Translations under genes and position numbers: made by a program | In this document: positions 37,101 through 45,247 of the stretch, one piece after another | Layout: every line of letters starts with the position of its first letter | Numbering within the stretch: position 1 is the stretch's first letter | The notes under the pieces: generated by a model | Told to the model about the DNA's origin: nothing | What the model saw: only the letters and a program-made list of their open reading frames with translations | Database searches by the model: none | NCBI RefSeq assembly: GCF_014641615.1 | Contig: NZ_BMIB01000002.1 | Coordinates: 744,001-808,000 of the forward strand | Source of the DNA: Filimonas zeae | GTDB taxonomy: Bacteria; Bacteroidota; Bacteroidia; Chitinophagales; Chitinophagaceae | Direction: 5' to 3' | Length of the DNA stretch: 64,000 nucleotides

Positions 37101-40100
37101 CTGATTGTGTTGCTACCCAATACGCTATTTTATCTTTATCGTGTAAATCGCCATCGTTTAACCGGTACCTGTAAGAGGCAAAATTTCCATCAGGAAATAT
37201 CTCCTTAACCAGATTTCCAGCCTTATCGAACTGAAAACGCATGCTAAAGCCATTGGCGTCGGTTTCTGATAATTTACGACCGGTGTAATCATCATATTCC
37301 CGTGTAGTAACAAAACCTATTGCATTGGTAAAACCGGTGGCAAAACGGCGATCTTCACTATAGGTAAAGGTTTCCACAACAGGTTTACCCGCATCTCTGT
37401 ACGATTTTTTCAGAACAACATTGCCGGTTTCATCATACTTCCATTCCACCAATTGCCGCAGCTGGGGATCTGCTTTCTGGCGGATCTTTTTTACCAGGGC
37501 GCCGGTGGTTTTACTGTACTCACAATCTATTGTTCTTTTGGCTGTTTGCTGGTTGATTTTCTGATTTCTGACATAAGTAACCTCCGTAACCGGCAGCCCT
37601 ATGATATAAGTTCCGTCAGGTGTGGTATTGGCGTTAAAGTGAACAAATGTTTTTTCGGTAGTGGATACAGTTCCTTCTCCAAAGTCAATATCACAACGGG
37701 TGGTATTACCATATCGGTTGAATTGGTTTTGAACGGTTACCCGTGAAATAAGCTGCCCATCCAGCTCATACTTACTGATGCGGGACGACGACAACAAAGG
37801 ACAATAAGTGAGTTGCGACAGGCTGAACTGCCTTATAGACTTAAGTACCACACCGGCAGAGCGTTGTGCACCGGCAGTAGTTATGGCCGATGAGTCATTT
37901 TTAATAACGTTGTAGTCGATATTATCGGGAAAAGCAGTTAGCAGCTGCAATGCCGTTCTGCTATCCGATGCTTTAGATTGGAGAAACTTATTTTTAAGCA
38001 GCGTTGCTTCAACAGGCAGCAACTTTGCTGTTACAGAACTATCTGCCTGCTCATCGTATTCGCTACCCTTGCGGTATAACTGGAAGCTCCATGTATTTTC
38101 CTGCTGAAAGTAAGGAATATTATTTTGTTTCCTGGTTTCATTCAGCAGCTTGCCTGTTAGCGGAAATTCATACGCATATTCATGAACCAATTCAATAGCG
38201 GTTTCCTTTTGCCTTTTTGTTACCGTCTGAAATCCCGCCAGCCCCCTGCCTGTTTTTTCTGCTATCAGGTTTTTATAGCGGTACTGCACGGTATTTAAGC
38301 CCTCACCATCTGTTAAAACACCATTGGAATAGGATATAGAACGCACTATAGGAAATGAACCCCGGTAATGAAAATAGTTACTACGCAATGGAGTGAAGTC
38401 GCATGAGTAAGCGGCGCTATCACCCAGCCCTGTATATTGAATAGTTACAACGTTACCAAAGCCATCTTTTACCAACTTCACCGTATTGTTATGCGCAGTA
38501 AGTGCGACATACCGGGTTTCAGATGCCCCTCTTTTTATCAGGTCGGGCATACCATCCCAGTTAACATCTTCAAAGCTCACCTTATCCCAATCTGTAAAAA
38601 GCTTAAGACCAGCCACATCTTTGAATGGAGTAGCGGACTTTACAAAATCTACCGAACCCGCACCGGTTACAATGATATCGTACACCTGTACATCATTATC
38701 AGCCCTGGCAACCAGATACTGCAGGAAGGTAGTGGATGTAAAATATCCAAAGGAGGTTCTGGTAGCAGGCGGTAACGCCGGCAGAGGTTGAATAGCTGTT
38801 GCTGTAGTAAAATTTCTGCCATTAAATAACCAGATCTGTAAAGGTTGGTAAGGCATTTGAATAGTCAGATCGGATAAGCCGTCGCCATTGATATCAATAA
38901 ACTTCATATTAGCCACATGGGCCTCTGTAAATACAGCAGGCAAAACATAAGTCATGGTGTCTGCTTCTATATTAAAATTTCCCGGCCATGTATTATCTGC
39001 GTAAAACAGTGGTCCGGCCAGCATATTACTCACCTTCATAAGCGGCAACAGGCCTGTTTTTCCCGATGCGATGAAATCACCCTCTAACTGCCTTACTACA
39101 TTAGGGAGTGAATAAGCCAGACTTCCCAGTTGCGTAAATTTATGCTGATCGTTCAGACCATAAAACTCAAACCGGTAATTGACGCTAAGGGATGCGTTGA
39201 TCATAATTTCATCCCTACCATCTCCGTTCATATCTACCACCTTTCTTTCCCGATAGGGATTGAAAAGAGCACCATTACATGGAAAGCAGGTATCCATCAT
39301 GAAATGGAAATCAGACAGTGTGCTTTTGTTAACGAAAACAAGCGTAGCGCTTACAATATCGGCAAGATGATCTCCGTTGAGATCAGGAAACAGAATATCA
39401 TTCACGTTAAAAAATGGCCCGCCGGCAATCCGTACACTTTTCTGCAAGGCAAATACACTCCCTTTGCGTGCGTAAATATGTAGCGAAACAGAATCCTTAC
39501 CACCTACCTTTTCATTACTTACTTTGATAAACTCTTTTTCGCCGTCGGCATTCAGATCCTTCAGAAAAGTATTAGCCCCCAGCGCTTCAGGATAATTGAT
39601 TGTTTCAGCACCGGCATATTGCAAAGCACTATCCCTGTTCCACTGAATAGTAGTAGCAGGAATACAACTTTTGCCCATGACATCGCTACACTCTTTTATC
39701 TGCACCAGATGCTGATGCGTGCCAGGATCGAATTCAAAGAAGTAGCATCTGGTATTTCTGCCATTGGTCTGCATCTGAATGGAACTGAGCCTGTCAGGCT
39801 TTTCAAAGCTGCTGCCGGCCAGAAAGGAGACATTGGCTTTGACTTTAGCAGCGCCATCTTCGTAATTGAATAAAATTTTGCTGGCAGGCCGGAGACCTGC
39901 TTTGGTGTTTCCGGTATAACTGATAGATTCTACCCGTATGGTGTTGCCGGATTGCAGGCTGTATTCAAACTCAATATAGTTGTTATAGTTATCCTCTATT
40001 TTTGAAATATGCCATTCAAGCACTTCTGTTTTTCCCGGATGGGGAGATACAGCCTGTCTTGACTGGGTTGACAGACCATAGTAATAGGTTAATCCACCGG

Positions 40101-40593
40101 GATACTTCACCACAAAATATTCGGGTGATGCCTGACTGTACGGGATTGCGCCTATGGCCCGGATGATGGCAAAGCTCTCATTCTCGGTCCGGTACACTGA
40201 ATTGGCACTGCCATTCACTTTCTCCACGCAGGATAAGAATTGACCATCGAGCAGGAAGGCATCCTTAGCATTAAAGCGAATACCATTCACCCTTCCGTGC
40301 TGCGCGAAATTATTGCCGGAACGGGTAATGGTAGAGAGCCCGCTTAATGACCAGCCATATCCCAGCTCAGACATCCCCTGCCGGGAATCATACACGAGAT
40401 TGAGCGAAGGAACCAATCCATTTACACCAGGCGGAATGTTGAGCGGAATAATATGATTATAGGTGCCGAGCGGATTTACATCAAAAGCGTCATCTATAAC
40501 ACCTACCAGTGTATCATTTTTTTGTGCAGCTGCAGGGTAAAACGCATAAAACTGCAGGATAAAGGCGCAAAAAAGCAGGCGGCAAATTTTCAT
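34141..40593 (-). CDS. Giant secreted SpvB/FG-GAP/RHS-repeat polymorphic toxin-like protein
   Basis: 2150 aa. Signal peptide ending AAAQ. SpvB-like N-domain (about 30-330: GLVPSLNLVYDSRQGMSELGYGWSLSGLS in pieces). FG-GAP/VCBS calcium-type repeats with DxNxDG motifs (DLNADGEKE, DLNGDHLAD, DMNGDGRDE, DINGDGLSD, DVNWDGMPD; about 345-700), a TcdB-middle-like part, then YD repeats (about 1080-1680). The RHS core (about 1740-1830) ends at GRFLSPDPFV ... YSYVLNNPVNNADPSG. The ~320-residue C-terminal tip has a Gly/Ala-rich membrane-like segment (IIAAAATITYFTCGAGTAAFWGAVGKG in pieces) and an unassigned end. It shares a short spacer carrying a 24-bp palindrome with the divergent gene at 40742. Confidence 0.88.
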   Translation of the reverse strand: MKICRLLFCAFILQFYAFYPAAAQKNDTLVGVIDDAFDVNPLGTYNHIIPLNIPPGVNGLVPSLNLVYDSRQGMSELGYGWSLSGLSTITRSGNNFAQHGRVNGIRFNAKDAFLLDGQFLSCVEKVNGSANSVYRTENESFAIIRAIGAIPYSQASPEYFVVKYPGGLTYYYGLSTQSRQAVSPHPGKTEVLEWHISKIEDNYNNYIEFEYSLQSGNTIRVESISYTGNTKAGLRPASKILFNYEDGAAKVKANVSFLAGSSFEKPDRLSSIQMQTNGRNTRCYFFEFDPGTHQHLVQIKECSDVMGKSCIPATTIQWNRDSALQYAGAETINYPEALGANTFLKDLNADGEKEFIKVSNEKVGGKDSVSLHIYARKGSVFALQKSVRIAGGPFFNVNDILFPDLNGDHLADIVSATLVFVNKSTLSDFHFMMDTCFPCNGALFNPYRERKVVDMNGDGRDEIMINASLSVNYRFEFYGLNDQHKFTQLGSLAYSLPNVVRQLEGDFIASGKTGLLPLMKVSNMLAGPLFYADNTWPGNFNIEADTMTYVLPAVFTEAHVANMKFIDINGDGLSDLTIQMPYQPLQIWLFNGRNFTTATAIQPLPALPPATRTSFGYFTSTTFLQYLVARADNDVQVYDIIVTGAGSVDFVKSATPFKDVAGLKLFTDWDKVSFEDVNWDGMPDLIKRGASETRYVALTAHNNTVKLVKDGFGNVVTIQYTGLGDSAAYSCDFTPLRSNYFHYRGSFPIVRSISYSNGVLTDGEGLNTVQYRYKNLIAEKTGRGLAGFQTVTKRQKETAIELVHEYAYEFPLTGKLLNETRKQNNIPYFQQENTWSFQLYRKGSEYDEQADSSVTAKLLPVEATLLKNKFLQSKASDSRTALQLLTAFPDNIDYNVIKNDSSAITTAGAQRSAGVVLKSIRQFSLSQLTYCPLLSSSRISKYELDGQLISRVTVQNQFNRYGNTTRCDIDFGEGTVSTTEKTFVHFNANTTPDGTYIIGLPVTEVTYVRNQKINQQTAKRTIDCEYSKTTGALVKKIRQKADPQLRQLVEWKYDETGNVVLKKSYRDAGKPVVETFTYSEDRRFATGFTNAIGFVTTREYDDYTGRKLSETDANGFSMRFQFDKAGNLVKEIFPDGNFASYRYRLNDGDLHDKDKIAYWVATQSGKEQATIRCFDLKGRCAVSTFPLVDAEEDETGSRAKVAVKGQSYDRQGNLKNVIKPCYAYQQIEGDKVDIEEDTKQKKLSTVYEYDMLGRVTKVMNPDQSYSTIVYQANSKTETSFNGSKKTIIYDAKGQVIEIRDAAGHSLKYQYDLWGNLSKIVQPTGTIDISYDLIGRKTRVKDPNAGIIEYTYDEFDRLLTETTNGKRTIRLEYDALSRILRKITPEGVIEWSYDQSVKGKVDRIRDSNGNITTYGYDHLGRPVQQIQIINGVTYTYTFGYDSLSRVISKTYPSGLTVLSLYKNNARVGIKVQLPGSTVKEIWQADAISATGQLLHSRAGNGVVTTYSYDERNDLLNGIKAVSTGRNTPVTVQHLAYRFDGDYRITSKADSVFNIAEAYGYDVVGRLTQHSMHRNNTGSTWQFEYNLSGNLQQKGGTGVYQYDPAANQRVRYIYNNGNKTHEFSYDDYGNLIADKAKQLSLDYTYFNKPRHIETPVTQYDIGYGWDQSATNTVLKKDQHISRESVHPSADFEIIRSNGNTSRIHYLSGGGGLVAVVTITDSGSGSFTNIAYVHKDHLGSVYALTDSVGNPSIAYYYSPFGERQVLPSYKYNDTTSSIAKGYTGHEHLEAFGLLNANGRYYFPETGRFLSPDPFVEDPATLQSFNRYSYVLNNPVNNADPSGFWSIRKPFNFKKETRALNRGIKNIGRELGQATDKVSRFHQDIYNEGDRFLDKYGKQVVIIAAAATITYFTCGAGTAAFWGAVGKGALVGAGISGGMTAAQGGNFKEVMNASLNGAMNGAAGAAMFYSIGSGFEKLGKEGLNPELGFAGKTVAHGVGGGISSEISGGNFQQGFIETSIVHGLSPVNESLFGLHPDHKFARIAFSGSVGGIAAYASGGNVLSGVTTGSFSRWFNCEAHLPPTDNPLYQFLDPAYEAWKCDQKVINPGFRNSNLEFERGGGAMEWGDALFPIYEQWRMKDARKQESVPQQMKVH

Positions 40594-40650
40594 TAGCAGT
40601 GAATTACATATGAATAGTGATTATGCAAATTAATTATGATTTGAAGCAAA

Positions 40651-40674
40651 AAAATACCCGAATCCAGGTATTTT
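40651..40674. promoter_or_regulatory. 24-bp palindromic operator-like element, copy 2
   Basis: AAAATACCCG-N4-CAGGTATTTT, one arm mismatch from perfect, matching the element at 25339-25362 in 21 of 24 positions. It sits 58 bp from the RHS start at 40593 and 68 bp from the divergent start at 40742, so it could control both. Confidence 0.6.
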
Positions 40675-40741
40675 AATGCAATCAGCAATTAAGGCTTTTA
40701 TATTAAATGCTTATATTTATAACACCTAAATCCAAAACTAA

Positions 40742-43700
40742 ATGCCTATGCGCCCTTTCTCATTGCGTACACCACAACCGTGGTATGCTTCCGTTATTAA
40801 AATCTGTACTTTCCTGATGATACTGTTTCTTCAACTTTCAGCCAACAGCCAGGAAAGCCATTTATCCAATATCATTTCCCCATCCCCCACTTCTTACCAG
40901 TTTGCCAGACATGGCAACTTACCAATAAGCTATGCATCGGGGGCCATGAGTTACACGCTCCCTTTGTATACTATTAAACTGGGGCAACTGCAAATGCCAT
41001 TGTCGCTCAACTACTATTCAAATGGAATAAAGATGGATGACAATTACAATGGCATAGGAATGAACTGGAGCTTACAGGCAGGAGGGGCAATATCACGTGT
41101 TATCCGCGGCTTACCAGATGAACAAGGTACTTTCTGGAACCGGGAAAAGATACTGGGTACCACCGGAAACAATATAAACATCCCTTATGCTGCCAGTCCA
41201 AAGAAATACGGAGTAGATACGCAGAAAGACTGGTTCATGTTTAATTTCAATGGTTATTCAGGAACGTTTTATCTTGATGAAAACAATCAACCTCAGGCAG
41301 TCAGTGACAGCAAAGTTCATATAGAAGTAGCACTAGTGAATGAACCACCTCCGGTGTTAAACGACCCCAACCTGCAACTGATAGATTTTAATAATATACT
41401 CGTTTTTACCGTTACCACACCCGACGGAACCCGATACGAATTTGGCGGACAGCACTACGCAGAAAGAATATTTCAGATAGGCTTTACGGTTGCCCCGGTA
41501 AATGGAATATCAGGCGCATTGCAAATGCACCATACAGGCAGCGGGTTACAGCAGGTATTTGATAACACCACCACTTTTTATTTAAAGAAACTGGTAACCC
41601 ACTCCGGAGGTGAAATAACCATTAATTACATCGACAACTATTACAAATACACCTCCTCCATTACGCAACAGGCAGAAATGCATAACAATGACTACGAATG
41701 GGAGAACAGTGGTATTACTTACTGGAGAAACTTCGCCAGATCTAAAACGGTGAGTAATATTATTGTGAAGCAGCCAGACGCATCTGAAATAACCCGCGTT
41801 AATTTCACCAGCAGCCAACTTCCGTCCGGACTGTATATTCCTTTCGACTTTCAACTCATGTTCAATGGTGTACGACCCGATCCTGTAACGCGTGGTATAG
41901 TATATGATAACCCCTATGAGGTTAGTCCGGTTTTTTCTGTTATGCCCCTCAGCTTTGATAAAATAGAAGTTGTAAACAGCAATAATAGTGTTGTTCAGAC
42001 CATTGAATTCAGCCACGCTCATGTCAATGGCAGACAGTATCTTCAAAATGTAACGATGAAAGGCAAAGGGTTAAATGGCATAAACCAACCACAGGTTTAT
42101 TCATTTGAATACAAAAATCCCGAACTGTTACCTGAACGCCTGTCCTTTGCACAGGATTACTATGGCTATTATAATGGACAAATAAACAATAAGGGCCTGC
42201 TGGTAAACCCGGATAATACAACCGGGTCACCCGAGGGCATTCCACAGTCGCTGATTGATTTTCTGGCTACCCGGGAAGGCTTCTTCGGCAACCGCCTTCC
42301 TGTAGCCAACTATGTGAATCTGGGCATGCTTACCAAAATAACCTATCCTACAAAAGGCTATACCACCATTCATTACGAACCCAATTACGGTGTAAACAAA
42401 AAATTATACGGCGGTGCACGGGTGAAATACATCAGAGATTACGATGGACACAAACTGGCACGCTCAAGAGAAATCTATTATAATGCCGCAGCAAAGTTTC
42501 CCTCTGCCAACTCATCCATTGTAGAAACCACAGAACCCCGTTTTTTTGATAAAGGATTGGGGGTAAAAACCTACACCTTATCATCCGCAAGCATTAATAC
42601 CATTTACAGTAACAGAAAATCAAATCACCTGTATAACTACGTAACAGAGCTGGAAAAAGATGCAAACGGAGAGATAACAGGAGCCACAGAGCGCGCATTT
42701 GCCACAGATGCGGACCCTATTCCCTTTACCATTCAGGGAACGGTTTTATTTACTACACCCTCTTCCAACACAAACGGATGGCGAAGTGGACTTTTGATTG
42801 GGGAGAAAAAGTTCATATTTGAGAATAATGAATTTCAGTTAAAAGAAGAAACCTCTTCTTTATACCAGAAATTCAACGAAAAAACGTTCAACAATTATGT
42901 TGTAGCCTTAACTGATCTGGATAGACCTGACCTGAAAGCATCCTATACCGTCAACCTGTATCAGGACATATCCTGCGACTTCAGAAAAACGGAACAAACC
43001 ACCACAATCCTATCCTCTTCAGGGGCACTGACAAAAGTTGAAAAATATCATTACACAGAAGACAGTTACGTACAATTAAGAAAAACAGAAGCTATAAACA
43101 GTAAAAACGAGGTAATAACTACCGAATACCAATATGCCCAGGACATCAGCTCACCAACGGTTGCCCAGCAAAAACTGATTGACCAGCATCGGATATCTCA
43201 ACCCTTAATTACCAAAACCTATAACAACCAGGCATTGCTTGCCACTAACGTAACCACCTATAAAGACTGGGGAAATAACAGGGTACTACCGGAATGGATT
43301 GAAGGATCGACCCTGAATAACCCTTTAGAGCCGATCCAACATGTTCTTGCGTACGACCCAAACTCAAACCTATTGGAAATTGACTCAAGAAACGGATTAA
43401 AAGAAACCTACCTATGGGGATATCAGGGGCAGTATCCGGTAGCAAGAATTACAGGAACCAGCTACACTACAGCTACCGGTATTGTTAATACAGCTGTATT
43501 AAACAATGCGGCAGGCGCTTATTCTGACCAGCAGATGCAGGATGAATTAAACAAACTATACACGCACCTGGGCGACAAAATAATAAACACCTATAAATAC
43601 ATGCCATTAATTGGTATGACCAGTGAAACAGATACGCGTGGAAAGGCTATATACTATGAATATGATTCAGAAAACAGGTTATTTCATGTAAAAGACAATG

Positions 43701-44560
43701 ATCAGTATATTATAAAAAAAATGGAATACGAGGTAGGGGTGTCACTTACTAACGGCCCCACCAGTTCGATTTATTACAACACTGCAAAGACAAGCATTTT
43801 TTACAAAGACAATTGCCCGGCCGGACAAAACGGTACAGCTGTACCCTATACAGTTGCCGCCAATACCTTTAGTTCCACTTTTTCTCAGGCCGCTGCTGAC
43901 GAAATGACGCAAAACGACATAGATAATCAGGGACAAGCATATGCTAATCAACATGGGGTTTGCCTGCAAGCCAGCTGGCCAACTTTCTACAACCTGGAAA
44001 AACATGACTTTTTTACCAGCGTGAACTGCAGTCCGGGAAAAACCATCCCCATAAAATACAGTGTTCCGGCAGGCACATACACCTCCGACATTTCTCAGCA
44101 AGATGCAGATAGAAAAGCATCTAATAGCATCAGCCTCCATGCACAAAAATATGCTAATGACAATGGTGTCTGTTATTCATCTTTAATGCCGCCCTGGATC
44201 GAAAGCATTTATAATCCTTTAGACGGCAGTTCTTATTCTTATTCATTGTACTACTATTGTACATCATTAAGTGAGATGTGTGAAAAACTAGCCACTCCTT
44301 CCTCCTTCGGCTCCGCACCTTTAGGGCCCTTTCAATTAGGCTACTCCAATCCCTATTTTAAGTATATTTCGGTACATTTTTACCCTGATAATATTCATCA
44401 CAGGATGTATGAAAGTCTGACTGGCTTTGACAGTGCCCCTGATGGATATTATGTAAACGTTGCTACTGTTTCCGGATCAAACCCCAATGTAGCCTCCATC
44501 ATCATTTTCAGGTTAAAGGATGGCCTGCTTCATGAAGTAAAAACCTGTTCATCCGAATAA
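40742..44560 (+). CDS. Secreted RHS-like protein with two DUF5977 repeats
   Basis: 1272 aa. Long signal peptide (hydrophobic part about 20-35). The N-domain (LSNIISPSPTSYQFARHG ... GMNWSLQAGGAISRVIRGLPDE) is shared with the partial protein at 60970 (GFGWSMNTGGVITRSIVGLPDE). YD-type repeats occur mid-protein (TYLWGYQGQYPVARITG; YKYMPLIGMTSETDTRGKAIYYEYDSENRL in pieces). Two DUF5977 copies at about 1017-1073 and 1088-1145 (NCPAGQNGTAVPYTV...NQHGVC; NCSPGKTIPIKYSV...NDNGVC). The last ~125 residues are unrelated and may be a tip domain. Divergent from the 2150-aa gene. Confidence 0.85.
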   Translation: MPMRPFSLRTPQPWYASVIKICTFLMILFLQLSANSQESHLSNIISPSPTSYQFARHGNLPISYASGAMSYTLPLYTIKLGQLQMPLSLNYYSNGIKMDDNYNGIGMNWSLQAGGAISRVIRGLPDEQGTFWNREKILGTTGNNINIPYAASPKKYGVDTQKDWFMFNFNGYSGTFYLDENNQPQAVSDSKVHIEVALVNEPPPVLNDPNLQLIDFNNILVFTVTTPDGTRYEFGGQHYAERIFQIGFTVAPVNGISGALQMHHTGSGLQQVFDNTTTFYLKKLVTHSGGEITINYIDNYYKYTSSITQQAEMHNNDYEWENSGITYWRNFARSKTVSNIIVKQPDASEITRVNFTSSQLPSGLYIPFDFQLMFNGVRPDPVTRGIVYDNPYEVSPVFSVMPLSFDKIEVVNSNNSVVQTIEFSHAHVNGRQYLQNVTMKGKGLNGINQPQVYSFEYKNPELLPERLSFAQDYYGYYNGQINNKGLLVNPDNTTGSPEGIPQSLIDFLATREGFFGNRLPVANYVNLGMLTKITYPTKGYTTIHYEPNYGVNKKLYGGARVKYIRDYDGHKLARSREIYYNAAAKFPSANSSIVETTEPRFFDKGLGVKTYTLSSASINTIYSNRKSNHLYNYVTELEKDANGEITGATERAFATDADPIPFTIQGTVLFTTPSSNTNGWRSGLLIGEKKFIFENNEFQLKEETSSLYQKFNEKTFNNYVVALTDLDRPDLKASYTVNLYQDISCDFRKTEQTTTILSSSGALTKVEKYHYTEDSYVQLRKTEAINSKNEVITTEYQYAQDISSPTVAQQKLIDQHRISQPLITKTYNNQALLATNVTTYKDWGNNRVLPEWIEGSTLNNPLEPIQHVLAYDPNSNLLEIDSRNGLKETYLWGYQGQYPVARITGTSYTTATGIVNTAVLNNAAGAYSDQQMQDELNKLYTHLGDKIINTYKYMPLIGMTSETDTRGKAIYYEYDSENRLFHVKDNDQYIIKKMEYEVGVSLTNGPTSSIYYNTAKTSIFYKDNCPAGQNGTAVPYTVAANTFSSTFSQAAADEMTQNDIDNQGQAYANQHGVCLQASWPTFYNLEKHDFFTSVNCSPGKTIPIKYSVPAGTYTSDISQQDADRKASNSISLHAQKYANDNGVCYSSLMPPWIESIYNPLDGSSYSYSLYYYCTSLSEMCEKLATPSSFGSAPLGPFQLGYSNPYFKYISVHFYPDNIHHRMYESLTGFDSAPDGYYVNVATVSGSNPNVASIIIFRLKDGLLHEVKTCSSE

Positions 44561-44562
44561 AA

Positions 44563-44618
44563 ATTTGCTGAATAGTCCCATTAAAAAAAACCATCTGACG
44601 GGACTATTCAGCAAATTA
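44563..44618. terminator. Perfect 18-bp stem-loop between convergent genes
   Basis: Arms at 44563-44580 and 44601-44618 are exact reverse complements (core TTTGCTGAATAGTCCC / GGGACTATTCAGCAAA) with a 20-nt A-rich loop. It begins two bases after the stop of the RHS-like gene and faces the convergent immunity gene ending at 44684, so it can serve both strands. Confidence 0.7.
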
Positions 44619-44683
44619 AGCAGCGCAATAATGTAACGAAGAGCAACAATGAAAGAAAAGAGGCTTGTTCATATAAAACACTC

Positions 44684-45247
44684 TTACCCCGGCAATCCGG
44701 TATAGGCCAGCGCTTTCTTTCTCAGGTAAAACACCAACTGCTCAAAATATTTATCATACGCGCCCACTCCGTGCTTCCACCACTCTTTTTCACAAAACTG
44801 AACTACCTGGTGCGCTCCATTGCGAAAGAAATGCAACCGGAATATGTGATCCATAGACATAACGCTCATGGTATCGCCTGGTATTGCTTCAATTTGCCGC
44901 GCCACCTGTAACAGACTATCAAAAGCCACCGGCCTTGAAAGAAAATTGTTCTTAAGGCCGGTGAATTGCCCTTTTTCGTAATCCGGGTTATAATATAACC
45001 GGTTTTGCCGTTTGCCGTTTTTATTAATCCAGTACACCAAAGCATAAGCATCTGCATTTTCGCGCCCTTCCTCAAATAAACTAAGGCAAACAGAGGCCCC
45101 CGCAGCAACGATTTTTTGCACCTCCTTATCCAGATACTGCTCATAACCTCTTCTGGCAGTATCGCAGGAGAAGGCACGTTGTTGCTGGCTCCTGACATCA
45201 ACAGAAACCAAAAGCAGAAAGAAGAATAATAGAAAGATTCTGTTCAT
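44684..45247 (-). CDS. Exported immunity candidate of RHS-A
   Basis: 187 aa with signal peptide (MNRIFLLFFFLLLVSVDVRSQ). Clear paralogue of 55872-56423: both have FSCDTAR/YSCDTSR, an IxGSGAATCLSLYE-like segment, VYWINKNGK/VFWVNKRGK, the xRLYYN strand, IPGDTxS...DHxFR and a VQFCEKxW end. Its start codon overlaps the RHS-A stop by one base (TAATG), the coupling typical of toxin-immunity pairs. Exported location would guard against a toxin acting in or passing through the periplasm. The immunity role is inference from position and pairing. Confidence 0.8.
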   Translation of the reverse strand: MNRIFLLFFFLLLVSVDVRSQQQRAFSCDTARRGYEQYLDKEVQKIVAAGASVCLSLFEEGRENADAYALVYWINKNGKRQNRLYYNPDYEKGQFTGLKNNFLSRPVAFDSLLQVARQIEAIPGDTMSVMSMDHIFRLHFFRNGAHQVVQFCEKEWWKHGVGAYDKYFEQLVFYLRKKALAYTGLPG

